Made by a program: the position numbers and the translations under genes
The notes under the pieces: generated by a model
What the model saw: only the letters and a program-made list of their open reading frames with translations
What the model was told of the DNA's origin: nothing
Databases searched by the model: none
In this document: positions 56,233-64,000 of the stretch, piece by piece
How the letters are laid out: each line of letters opens with the position of its first letter
Position numbering within the stretch: position 1 is the first letter of the stretch
Origin: Stenotrophomonas maltophilia
GTDB lineage: Bacteria > Pseudomonadota > Gammaproteobacteria > Xanthomonadales > Xanthomonadaceae
DNA length: 64,000 nt
NCBI RefSeq assembly: GCF_001676385.1
Contig: NZ_LYVJ01000010.1
Span: 124,001-188,000, forward strand
Direction: 5' to 3'

Positions 56233-56258
56233 AAAGGCCCCGCGAATGCGGGGCTTTT
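56233..56258 (+). terminator. Rho-independent terminator after purA
   Basis: GCCCCGC-GAAT-GCGGGGC followed by TTTT, 46 bases after the purA stop. AAA upstream of the stem makes it potentially bidirectional. Confidence 0.88.
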
Positions 56259-56353
56259 CCGTTTCCGGCCAGTGCCTGCCGGTGGCAGGAACCGGGCAGG
56301 CAGCACTGCCCGATCCAACGTGAACCGCTGCAGAAGCATTCAGGATTGCAGGG

Positions 56354-56381
56354 TCAAGGCGGCCGGGCATGTCGCCGATAC
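56354..56381 (+). promoter_or_regulatory. FliA (sigma-28)-like promoter for the chemotaxis receptor
   Basis: TCAA (56354-56357), 16 bases, then GCCGATAC (56374-56381) resembles the sigma-28 consensus TAAA-N15-GCCGATAA. The -10-like part is nearly perfect; the -35-like part and spacing are slightly off. Predicted start is about 20 bases before the receptor ATG. Confidence 0.5.
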
Positions 56382-56410
56382 CGGCACATCCCCCCGTTTT
56401 GGATGTACCG

Positions 56411-58534
56411 ATGAACTACTTGAGGAACGTCAGGGTTGCCTGGCGTCTTGGGCTGGGCTTTGGCCTGTTGTTGCTGCTGGTCGCCGCCGTGGTCGCAACC
56501 GCTGCCACCGCAAGCGTGGTGCAGAAGCGCGCGATGCAGGAGGTGGTCGACGTCAGCGTGGCCAAGGTGCGCCTGCTGTCGCAGATGCTCGATGCGAACA
56601 ACCAGATGATGGTGGTGCGCCGCGAGATGCTGATCCGCCAGGGCGAAGACCGCGCCAGCGACGAGAAGCGCATTGCCGATCTGGTCAAGCGCTACGAGGC
56701 CAGCTGGACCGCCTACCAGGCACTGCCCAGCGACGCCGAGGGCAAGGCCATCGCTGAAACCATCGCGGCCAAGCGCGCCATCGCGCGTCCGCTCAACAAG
56801 CAGACCAGCGAACGGATGGAGCAGGGCGACTATCCCGGCGCCGTGGCGCTGACCCTCGGCCCGGTGCAGGAAGCGGCCAATGGCTGGAACAGGGCGCTGG
56901 CCGATGGCGTGGACTTCGAAGAGAAGGAAAGCCGCGAAGCGGCTGCCGAGGCGATCCGCCTGGGTGAGCGCAGCGTGTTGCAGCTGCTGGTGCTGGGCGG
57001 CGTCGCGCTGTTGGTGGGCATCGGTGCCTCCGTGATGATCGGCCGCAGCCTGACCGGCCCGCTGGCGCGCGCGGTGAACCTGGCCGAGCGCCTGTCCAAG
57101 GGACAGCTGGACCAGGAGTTCCGCCTCGGTGGCCGCGACGAGCTGACCCAGCTGGGCGAAGCGATGGCCAGCGTGCGCCAGAGCGTGCAGGCGGCGATCG
57201 GCGCACAGCTGCAGATGGCCGGACAGCATGAGGCAGGTGCGATCCGCTATCGCATGGATGCCAGTGCGTTCCCCGGTGATTTCGGCCGCATGGTGCAGGC
57301 CACCAACAGCCTGGTGGAATCGCACGTGCAGGTGGAACTGCTGATGGCCGAGGTGATGCAGCGCTACGCCATTGGCGACCTCAGCCGTGACCTGCCCGAC
57401 TACCCGGGCGAGAAAGGCACGCTGACCCGCACGCTGGCGGCAGTGAAGCAGAGCCTGATGGCGATCAACGCGCAGATCGATGAACTGGCCCGCGCCGCGC
57501 GCGCCGGTGATTTCAGCATGCGCGGCGATGCTGCTGCGTTCCAGTACCAGTTCAAGGCAATGGTCGAGCACCTCAACGGCATGATGGCCAGCTCACAGGC
57601 CAGCATCGCCGATGTCTCCGAAGTGTTGCGCGCGATCTCGCACGGTGACCTGACCGCGCGCATGGACGGCGAGTATGACGGAGTGTTCGCGCGCATGCGC
57701 GACGATGCCAACACCACCACTGCACAGCTGACCGGCATCGTACGTGGCATCCAGGTGGCCGCCGGCAGCATCAACAACGCGGCGCAGGAACTGGCTACCG
57801 GCAACAACGACCTGTCGCGCCGCACCGAGCAGCAGGCGGCCAACCTGGAAGAAGCGGCCGCGTCGATGGAGGAACTGACCTCCACCGTGCGCCAGAATGC
57901 CGAACTGGCCCGTCAGGCCGACAGCGAAGCGCATGCCGCCGGTGCCGCCGTGCGCGAGACCGAGCAGGCGATGGCACAGATGGCTTCGGTGATGGGCGAA
58001 ATCGATCAGTCGTCGGCACGCATCTCGGAAATTTCCACGGTGATCGACGGCATCGCATTCCAGACCAACATCCTGGCCTTGAATGCCGCCGTCGAAGCTG
58101 CGCGTGCCGGCGAACAGGGACGGGGCTTCGCCGTGGTGGCCAGCGAAGTGCGCACCCTCGCGCAGCGTGCCGGTGTGGCCGCCAAGGAAATCAAGACGCT
58201 GATCGAAGACGCCGCCGCCAAGGTGAAGAGCGGATTGGCCGTGACCGTCGAGTCGGAAGCGGCGATCGCACGCGTGGCGCAGGCGAGCTCGCGCACGACC
58301 CAGCTGATGAGCGACATCGCGGCGGCCAGCAGGGAGCAGGCTGCGGGCATCGAGCAGGTCAACCAGGTGGTGGTGCAGATGGACCAGGTGACCCAGCAGA
58401 ATGCGGCGCTGGTGGAGGAAGCCACCGCTGCAAGCCGCGCACTGGAGGAACAGGCGCATGCGCTGACCGCCTCGGTGGCGGTGTTCAAGGTGGAAGGCGC
58501 GGTGGCTTCGGCTTCGCCGCGTCGCGCTGCCTGA
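56411..58534 (+). CDS. Methyl-accepting chemotaxis protein
   Basis: The 707-residue receptor has a first transmembrane helix (about 12-35), a four-helix-bundle periplasmic sensor (about 36-190), a second helix (about 195-216), HAMP regions, and a cytoplasmic signalling domain whose tip is [20 protein letters not shown] with [16 protein letters not shown]. Glutamate pairs for methylation are visible around the [16 protein letters not shown] segment. No CheR/CheB-binding pentapeptide ends the protein. The region between HAMP and the tip is unusually long (about 220-450), probably with repeated HAMP-like units. The ligand is unknown. Confidence 0.93.
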   Translation: MNYLRNVRVAWRLGLGFGLLLLLVAAVVATAATASVVQKRAMQEVVDVSVAKVRLLSQMLDANNQMMVVRREMLIRQGEDRASDEKRIADLVKRYEASWTAYQALPSDAEGKAIAETIAAKRAIARPLNKQTSERMEQGDYPGAVALTLGPVQEAANGWNRALADGVDFEEKESREAAAEAIRLGERSVLQLLVLGGVALLVGIGASVMIGRSLTGPLARAVNLAERLSKGQLDQEFRLGGRDELTQLGEAMASVRQSVQAAIGAQLQMAGQHEAGAIRYRMDASAFPGDFGRMVQATNSLVESHVQVELLMAEVMQRYAIGDLSRDLPDYPGEKGTLTRTLAAVKQSLMAINAQIDELARAARAGDFSMRGDAAAFQYQFKAMVEHLNGMMASSQASIADVSEVLRAISHGDLTARMDGEYDGVFARMRDDANTTTAQLTGIVRGIQVAAGSINNAAQELATGNNDLSRRTEQQAANLEEAAASMEELTSTVRQNAELARQADSEAHAAGAAVRETEQAMAQMASVMGEIDQSSARISEISTVIDGIAFQTNILALNAAVEAARAGEQGRGFAVVASEVRTLAQRAGVAAKEIKTLIEDAAAKVKSGLAVTVESEAAIARVAQASSRTTQLMSDIAAASREQAAGIEQVNQVVVQMDQVTQQNAALVEEATAASRALEEQAHALTASVAVFKVEGAVASASPRRAA

Positions 58535-58684
58535 GCAAGCCGCGAACGTTGCTGCGCGAATGCGGCCGCGCTCAGCGGCCGCACTTCGCTGGAAGGGTCG
58601 CATCCATTGCTGCAAGTACGAACTTGTGCTGCGACAACCTAAGTTGCTGCGTGGATGAGGACGCCGTCCCGCGTATTGTTGGCC

Positions 58685-59146
58685 TCAACTGCGAGCACGC
58701 GTACGCGCAGCCTTCTTCGCCGCCGCCTTGCGTGCGGTCTTCTTTGCCGCACGTGTCTTGGCCGCCTTCTTCGCTGCAGCACTGCGCGAGGCGGCTGTAC
58801 CGGCCTTCTTGACCGCTGTCTTCTTTGCGGCCTTCTTGGTGGCTGTCTTGCGAGCCGGTGCCTTCTTTGCCGCCGTCTTCTTCGCAGCCGTCGCCTTGGT
58901 CGTAGCCTTCTTTGTGGCCGACTTCCTGGCAGGCGCCTTCCTGGCCGCCTTCTTGCTGGTCGCCTTCTTTGCGCCTTTGCGTGCGCTGCCGCTGCGCTTG
59001 CCGCCGCCGTCCTGCTTGTTCACGGTCGCCCAGGCAATGCGTTCAGCGGTACCCTCACTTGCGCCGCGATCACGTTCGCTTTCCTCGATGTGCTCGGCCT
59101 GGCGCTTCTGTTTTTCGGTGTAGGCGGATTTGTCACCACGGGGCAT
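58685..59146 (-). CDS. Histone H1-like Lys/Ala-rich protein
   Basis: The 153-residue protein has a conserved head (MPRGDKSAYTEKQKRQAEHI, ERIAWATVNKQDGGGKRSG, about 1-55) followed by about 95 residues of K/A/T repeats (KKAA, TKKA) like AlgP/HC1 histone-like tails. The tail should bind DNA without sequence specificity. The head occurs in proteins annotated plasmid-stabilisation-like. It starts 22 bases after katE ends, so both are probably on one stress-related transcript. Repeat length is likely to vary between strains. Confidence 0.85.
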   Translation of the reverse strand: MPRGDKSAYTEKQKRQAEHIEESERDRGASEGTAERIAWATVNKQDGGGKRSGSARKGAKKATSKKAARKAPARKSATKKATTKATAAKKTAAKKAPARKTATKKAAKKTAVKKAGTAASRSAAAKKAAKTRAAKKTARKAAAKKAARTRARS

Positions 59147-59168
59147 GGCGGTTCTCCTGTCGTTGTGA

Positions 59169-61259
59169 TCAGGCCAGCAGGCGCAGCTTGGGTTCACGCG
59201 CCCACTGGCGGGTGGCGGCCGCCGCCAGGAATGCCTTGGCGTCTTCCGCTCCGACGATGCCAGCGTCGTTGCCGACCCGCGCTGCCTTCAACAGCGCCTG
59301 GCCCCCTGCATCGCTGGCGATGGCCTTCAGGTGCGCCCAGGCCTGGCTGACGAACTCCAGGGCGGCGCTCTCTTTCGATAACGTCTTTGAAGCCTCCAGG
59401 CCGAGCACCACGGCCACTGCATCGAACACCGCCGAGGGGGTGCCGGCCAGTTGCCCGTCGGCCGGCTGCAGCGTGCCGTCGCTGAGCGTGGCGCCGCCCA
59501 CTCTGGGCGCGACCAGCTTCACCTCGGCACCGGCCTTCTGCACGGCCTTGCGCAGGCTGGCGATCAGGCCGGCGTCGGACCCTTCATCGAACAGGATGCC
59601 GATGCAGCGACCCTGCAACGTGGGCGTGTTGCGCCCAATCACGCGGACCTCCGGCGCGGGCGGCATGTCCTGGGCCGGGGTGGCCGTGGGCGCGGGATCG
59701 GGCAGCGCGGGCAGGGCAAGGCCATCGGCCACGCGGCGGGCCAGCGAATCATCGATGTTGCGCAGGTGGCTGACGGTACGTACCCGTACCTTCAGCGTCT
59801 CCACCTTGGACAGCTCGAAGACCAGGGCCGAGGCAAGATGTGCCTGCTCCGGCTTTTCCAGGCTGCGGAAGAACATGCGGGCCTGGCTGTAGTGATCGGC
59901 GAAGCTCTCTGGCCGGGTGCGGCCCTTGCGGCCGTCATCGGCGCTGGCGTGGCTGCGGAACCCGGCCGGCGTTTCACGCGGCGTGTCGTCCTGCAGCGAG
60001 CTGGGATCATAGGCGACGCGGCCCTTGGGCACCTGCATCTGCATGTGGCCGTCGCGCTGATGATTGGCGAACGGGCACTTTGGTGCGTTCACTGGAATCT
60101 GGTGGAAGTTCGGGCCGCCCAGGCGAAGCAGCTGCGTATCCAGGTAGGAAAACAGGCGTCCCTGCAGCAGGGGGTCGTTGCTGAAGTCGATGCCCGGCGG
60201 CACGTTGGCCGGGCAGAAGGCGACCTGTTCGGTTTCAGCGAAGAAGTTGTCCGGCCAGCGGTCCAGCACCATGCGCCCGATCACCTTCAGCGGCACCAGC
60301 GACTCGGGAATGATCTTGGTCGGGTCCAGGTGATCGAACGGGAACGCGTCTGCCTGTTCTTCGGTGAACAGCTGCACCGCCAGTTCCCATTCCGGGAAAT
60401 CACCGCGCTGGATGGCCTCGAACAGGTCCCGGCGGTGGAAGTCATTGTCGGCCGCCTGCAGTTTCAGGGCCTCGTCCCACACCGTGGACTGGATGCCGAG
60501 CTTCGGCCGCCAGTGGAACTTGACGAAGGTCGATTCGCCGGCCTCGTTCAGCAGGCGGAAGCTGTGCACGCCGAAGCCTTCGATCATGCGCAACGACCGC
60601 GGGATGGCACGGTCGCTCATGGCCCACATGATCATGTGCATCGATTCGGGCATCAGCGAGATGAAATCCCAGAAGGTGTCGTGGGCGGTGGCGGCCTGCG
60701 GGAAGGCCCGATCAGGCTCCATCTTCACCGCGTGCACCAGGTCCGGGAACTTCAGGGCGTCCTGGATGAAGAACACTGGAATGTTGTTGCCCACCAGGTC
60801 CCAGTTGCCCTCCCTGGTATAGAACTTGACCGCGAAGCCGCGCACGTCACGCGGGGTGTCGACCGAGCCGGCACCACCGGCCACGGTCGAGAAGCGGGCG
60901 AACACCGGTGTCTTCACTCCCACCTCGGTCAGGATGCGCGCGCGGGTAAGGGGCGCCAGCGACTCGGTCAGCTGGAAATAGCCATGCGCGGCGCTGCCAC
61001 GGGCGTGCACGATGCGTTCCGGGATCCGCTCATGGTCGAAATGGGTGATTTTTTCGCGCAGGATGAAGTCTTCCAGCAGCGTGGGGCCACGCGGCCCCTG
61101 CCGCAGCGAGTTCTGGTTGTCCGCTACCGGGATGCCCTGGTCGGTGGTCATCGCCGGATAGCGGCCACCGGCCAGCTGGTGCAGTTCGTCGCCATCACCA
61201 CGGCGGTGGGCTTCGGCGGAAGAGGTTGCGCGCTTGCCGGTCGGCTTGCTGGCGGCCAT
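59169..61259 (-). CDS. katE: Catalase HPII (large-subunit monofunctional catalase)
   Basis: The 696-residue clade-2 catalase has the distal haem histidine in [13 protein letters not shown], the [20 protein letters not shown] block and the proximal tyrosine in [16 protein letters not shown]-terminal flavodoxin-like domain (about 545-696; [11 protein letters not shown]) completes the KatE type. It degrades hydrogen peroxide, usually in stationary phase under RpoS. The start is ATG 61259, 116 bases from the divergent PAS-AraC gene. Confidence 0.96.
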   Translation of the reverse strand: MAASKPTGKRATSSAEAHRRGDGDELHQLAGGRYPAMTTDQGIPVADNQNSLRQGPRGPTLLEDFILREKITHFDHERIPERIVHARGSAAHGYFQLTESLAPLTRARILTEVGVKTPVFARFSTVAGGAGSVDTPRDVRGFAVKFYTREGNWDLVGNNIPVFFIQDALKFPDLVHAVKMEPDRAFPQAATAHDTFWDFISLMPESMHMIMWAMSDRAIPRSLRMIEGFGVHSFRLLNEAGESTFVKFHWRPKLGIQSTVWDEALKLQAADNDFHRRDLFEAIQRGDFPEWELAVQLFTEEQADAFPFDHLDPTKIIPESLVPLKVIGRMVLDRWPDNFFAETEQVAFCPANVPPGIDFSNDPLLQGRLFSYLDTQLLRLGGPNFHQIPVNAPKCPFANHQRDGHMQMQVPKGRVAYDPSSLQDDTPRETPAGFRSHASADDGRKGRTRPESFADHYSQARMFFRSLEKPEQAHLASALVFELSKVETLKVRVRTVSHLRNIDDSLARRVADGLALPALPDPAPTATPAQDMPPAPEVRVIGRNTPTLQGRCIGILFDEGSDAGLIASLRKAVQKAGAEVKLVAPRVGGATLSDGTLQPADGQLAGTPSAVFDAVAVVLGLEASKTLSKESAALEFVSQAWAHLKAIASDAGGQALLKAARVGNDAGIVGAEDAKAFLAAAATRQWAREPKLRLLA

Positions 61260-61374
61260 GGAAGGGGGCTCCGGGAAATCACTGGGAACCCCGACACTGG
61301 AACCGGGCCCGTTAAACCACGGTCCGCCGCAGGTGAACATACGGGCAAAAGCGGGCTCGGGTATGCTTGGCGGC

Positions 61375-62097
61375 ATGCGAGTCGAACCCGCCGACATCGA
61401 AGCCCTGTTCGACGCCATTCCGGATGTGCTGTTCTTCATCAAGGACCGCCAGGGGCGCTACACCCACGTCAACCAGACCATGCTGCGGCGGCTGGGCCTG
61501 CGCGCACGCAAGGACGTGATCGGTCGTACCGCAGCGGAGATCTATCCGACCGGCCTCAGTGCCGACTACGTCGACCAGGACGCCCGCGTCCTGTCCGGCG
61601 AGGTGATCGAGAACCTGATGGAACTGCACCTGTTCGCCAACCGCGAACCCGGCTGGTGCCTGACCTGCAAGCGCCCGCTGGTGGTCGACGGTGCCATCGA
61701 AGGCCTGATCGGCATCTCCCGTGACCTCGGCCAGAAGGACAGCCTGGGTGCCCAGTACGAACAGCTGCGGTTGGCCCTGGCCCATCTCAACGCGCATTAC
61801 GCCGAGAACGTGCGCATGCAGACCTTGCTGGATATCACCGGTTTTTCGCTGTCCAAGCTGGAGCGCAGCTTCCGCAAGGTGTTCCAGATGACTCCGCAGC
61901 AGGTGCTGACCCGGCTGCGGATCCAGATGGCCATGCACCTGCTGCATGGCGACGACAGCATCGCCTGCATCGGCCAGGCCTGCGGCTTCAGCGACCAGAG
62001 CGCGTTCACCCGCAAGTTCAAGGCTGAAACCGGTTTCTCGCCGCGCGCCTATCGTGCCCGTATCGGTGGCGGTGTCGGCGAGCCGGCACTGGCCTGA
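61375..62097 (+). CDS. PAS-domain AraC-family regulator
   Basis: The 240-residue protein has an N-terminal PAS domain (about 5-115; DAIPDVLFFIKDRQGRYTHVNQ) and a C-terminal AraC HTH (about 140-235; LDITGFSLSKLERSFRKVF, IGQACGFSDQSAFTRKFK). PAS-AraC proteins of this kind are uncommon; the PAS domain may sense redox or a small ligand. The gene is divergent from katE, so it may control katE or its own expression. ATG 61375 or 61363 are possible starts. Confidence 0.85.
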   Translation: MRVEPADIEALFDAIPDVLFFIKDRQGRYTHVNQTMLRRLGLRARKDVIGRTAAEIYPTGLSADYVDQDARVLSGEVIENLMELHLFANREPGWCLTCKRPLVVDGAIEGLIGISRDLGQKDSLGAQYEQLRLALAHLNAHYAENVRMQTLLDITGFSLSKLERSFRKVFQMTPQQVLTRLRIQMAMHLLHGDDSIACIGQACGFSDQSAFTRKFKAETGFSPRAYRARIGGGVGEPALA

Positions 62098-62179
62098 GCC
62101 GCCTGCTGCGCTGTGCCTATCCCGGCGGGCACGGGACAGGGTAAGGTGTCGCCCCTGTAGCCCGCCGCCAGCCCCGCCG

Positions 62180-63547
62180 ATGCCCAATTCGATTCCGACC
62201 GCCTCGCCGTCCCGCCTGGGGCATTCGCTCAAGCCCCGCCAGCTGATCATGATGGGCCTGGGCAGCGCCATCGGCGCCGGTCTGTTCCTCGGCTCGGGCG
62301 TGGGCGTGCAGGCGGCCGGTCCGGCGGTCCTGGTGTCCTATCTGGTCGCCGGCGCGCTGGTGATCATCGTGATGAACGCGCTGGGCGAGATGGCGGCGGC
62401 CAAGCCGACCAGCGGGGCGTTCTCGGTGTATGCCGCCGACGCCATGGGGGCCACCGCCGGCGCCACGGTCGGCTGGCTGTGGTGGGTGCAGTTGGTGATC
62501 GTGATCGCCGCCGAGGCGGTGGGCGCGGCCGGGTTGCTGGCCACGGTCTGGCCGGCGGTGCCGGTACCGATGGCGGCGCTTGCCTTCATGCTGTTCTTCA
62601 CCGCCATCAACCTGCTCGGGGTGAAGAACTTCGGCGAGTTTGAGTTCTGGTTTGCCATCCTCAAGGTGGCGGCGATCCTGGCCTTCATTGCCATTGGCGT
62701 GGCCCTGCTGATGGGATGGTTGCCGCAGGTGACCTCGCCGGGCCTGAGCAACTTCACCGAACATGGTGGTTTTGCACCGAAGGGCCTGGCCGGCATCGGT
62801 GCGGCGCTGCTGGTCGTCGTTTTCGCCTTCGGCGGGACCGAGATCGTGGCCGTCGCCGCTGCCGAGACGGAAGATCCGGAGCGCAGCATCGCCCGTGCCA
62901 TCCGCACGGTGGCCTGGCGTATCCTGGTGTTCTACATCGGCTCGCTGAGCGTGATCATTGCCGTGGTGCCGTGGACCAGCGAGGCACTGAAGTCGCCGTT
63001 CGCGGCGGTGCTGGACATCGCACGTATTCCCGGCGCCGGCGCGGCGATCACCCTGATCGCGGTGATCGCCCTGCTGTCGGCGCTCAATGCCAACCTCTAC
63101 GGCGCTTCGCGCATGATGTATTCGCTGGCGCAGCGCCGCGAAGCGCCAGCCGTACTCGGCTGGACCGATCCGCGCCAGGTACCGGTGATCGCGGTGCTGG
63201 CCAGCGTGCTGTTCGGCTTCGCCGCCACCATCATGGAGCTGATGTTCCCGGACAAGGTGCTGCCGGTGCTGCTCAATATCGTCGGTTCCACCTGCCTGCT
63301 GGTGTGGACGCTGTCGCTGGTTTCGCAACTGGTGCTGCGCCGCCGGGCCGATCGCCTCGGCACCCGCCTGCCGTTCCGCATGGCCGGCTTCCCGTGGCTG
63401 ACGGTGTGCGCGCTGGGCATCCTGGCGTTGATCTTCGGCCTGTTGCTGAGCGAGTCGCACACCCGCCTGCAGTTCCTGTCGATGGTGGCGCTGACCGCCA
63501 CCATCGCTGCCGGCAGCGCCATCGCCCGGCGCATGCGCGAGGCCTGA
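62180..63547 (+). CDS. Amino-acid permease (APC/AAT family)
   Basis: The 455-residue protein has about 12 membrane helices and the AAT/APC signature: SLKPRQLIMMGLGSAIGAGL near the N-terminus, MNALGEMAAAKPTSGAFSVY, then FGGTEIVAVAAAETEDPERS. It should import an amino acid such as GABA, proline or an aromatic residue by proton symport; the substrate cannot be stated. The start follows the PAS-AraC gene by 82 bases on the same strand, so the two may be linked. Confidence 0.9.
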   Translation: MPNSIPTASPSRLGHSLKPRQLIMMGLGSAIGAGLFLGSGVGVQAAGPAVLVSYLVAGALVIIVMNALGEMAAAKPTSGAFSVYAADAMGATAGATVGWLWWVQLVIVIAAEAVGAAGLLATVWPAVPVPMAALAFMLFFTAINLLGVKNFGEFEFWFAILKVAAILAFIAIGVALLMGWLPQVTSPGLSNFTEHGGFAPKGLAGIGAALLVVVFAFGGTEIVAVAAAETEDPERSIARAIRTVAWRILVFYIGSLSVIIAVVPWTSEALKSPFAAVLDIARIPGAGAAITLIAVIALLSALNANLYGASRMMYSLAQRREAPAVLGWTDPRQVPVIAVLASVLFGFAATIMELMFPDKVLPVLLNIVGSTCLLVWTLSLVSQLVLRRRADRLGTRLPFRMAGFPWLTVCALGILALIFGLLLSESHTRLQFLSMVALTATIAAGSAIARRMREA

Positions 63548-63555
63548 CTGCCGTT

Positions 63556-63620
63556 GTAGAGCCGACCCTACGGTCGGCTGCTGTTCGCGCAGACGCAGCC
63601 GAGTACGGGCTCGGCTCTAC
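63556..63620. repeat. SMAG repeat dimer
   Basis: Two inverted GTAGAGCCGA palindromes, 65 bases, nine bases after the permease stop. The left unit is a variant with CCCTACGG in the loop region. Confidence 0.88.
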
Positions 63621-63690
63621 AGCAGGCATACATCCGGCGTGGCACTGTGGGCACGTGAGCCGTCATTGGCCCGTCGCCCGGGAGTCGCCC

Positions 63691-64000
63691 ATGCTGCGCA
63701 GCCGTCCCTTCCTGATGTTCACCGGCCAGGCCGAGGCCGCCCTGGCCCTGTACGCCGAAGCCTTTGCCGATTTTCACCTGCTGGACCTGCAGCGCCACCC
63801 CGAAGGTGCGGGTGCCGGCGTGCCGGGGCAGGTGCGCCAAGCGACCTTCCTGCTGGGCGGCACGCACTACCTGTGCTTCGACAGCCTGGACGTGCACGCC
63901 TTCACCTTCACGCCATCGATTTCGCTGTTCGTCGAGTGCGCCAGCGCCGAGCAGTTCGAGCGCGCGGCCCGCGCGCTCGAAGAGGGCGGGCATTGGCTGA
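63691..64000 (+). CDS. PhnB-like VOC-fold protein, 5' part
   Basis: The reading frame runs off the right edge; about 103 residues are visible. MLRSRPFLMFTGQAEAALAL with LGGTHYLCFDS and FTPSISLFVECASAEQFERA fits the PhnB / 3-demethylubiquinone methyltransferase-like VOC family (PF06983). GGGAG lies seven bases before the ATG. The function is unknown; annotations of the family as methyltransferases are usually wrong. Confidence 0.75.
   Translation, partial: MLRSRPFLMFTGQAEAALALYAEAFADFHLLDLQRHPEGAGAGVPGQVRQATFLLGGTHYLCFDSLDVHAFTFTPSISLFVECASAEQFERAARALEEGGHWL

Overview
The window is about 67% GC, with dense, short-spaced genes. It carries many copies of the GTAG-headed palindromic repeat (SMAG-type REP) that is characteristic of Stenotrophomonas. 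Together with the gene content (an AcnD/PrpF-type methylcitrate cluster, a MetX/MetB/Hom cluster behind an S-box, KatE, HflKC-DUF2065-PurA), this points to a Stenotrophomonas maltophilia-complex chromosome or a close Xanthomonadaceae relative. The organism is inferred, not proven. I see core chromosome and no prophage, insertion sequence, CRISPR array, rRNA or tRNA. The only module that looks mobile is a ParDE toxin-antitoxin pair.

Layout. 1-7 kb: end of a membrane glycosyltransferase, a CBS-domain protein, an AsmA-like protein, a TrhA/hemolysin III membrane protein, release factor 3 (prfC) and an M23 endopeptidase. 6.9-10.5 kb: a SAM-I (S-box) riboswitch followed by three translationally coupled genes, metX-metB-hom. 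10.6-15.3 kb: a secreted alpha/beta hydrolase, L-serine dehydratase, a glutaredoxin-like protein, and a minus-strand operon yceI-cytochrome b561-yceI. 15.5-22.6 kb: two tandem paralogous hybrid sensor kinases with periplasmic beta-propeller sensors. 22.6-23.3 kb: a repeat-rich non-coding region with inverted copies of a composite repeat. 23.3-28 kb, minus strand: an MdtD-like exporter, hemE, a WGR protein, aroB and aroK; then dodecin, a P-loop kinase, pdxH, a YqfO-like protein and DoxX.

30.7-40.7 kb is the propionate (2-methylcitrate) region. It has a divergent PrpR sigma-54 activator, a sigma-54 promoter, a TGTTTCA repeat array, prpB, prpC, acnD, parDE, prpF and prpD. A strong hairpin lies before parDE, which appears to have its own operator. 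40.9-48.2 kb: a lipoprotein alpha-2-macroglobulin and penicillin-binding protein 1C, a known periplasmic pairing. 48.4-51.1 kb: ferritin-like protein, peroxiredoxin, CbpA co-chaperone and a PilH-like response regulator. 51.2-56.2 kb: AcuI-type reductase, hflK-hflC, DUF2065 and purA. 56.4-64 kb: a chemotaxis receptor with a FliA-like promoter, a histone H1-like protein downstream of katE, a PAS-AraC regulator divergent from katE, an amino-acid permease and a truncated VOC-like gene.

No clearly new multi-gene system was found. The observations most worth following are GTAG repeats that provide the stop codons of neighbouring genes, the composite dispersed repeat at 22.6-23.3 kb (also at 1.2 kb), the ParDE insertion within the prp cluster, the S-box with an alternative downstream fold, and the tandem hybrid kinases.
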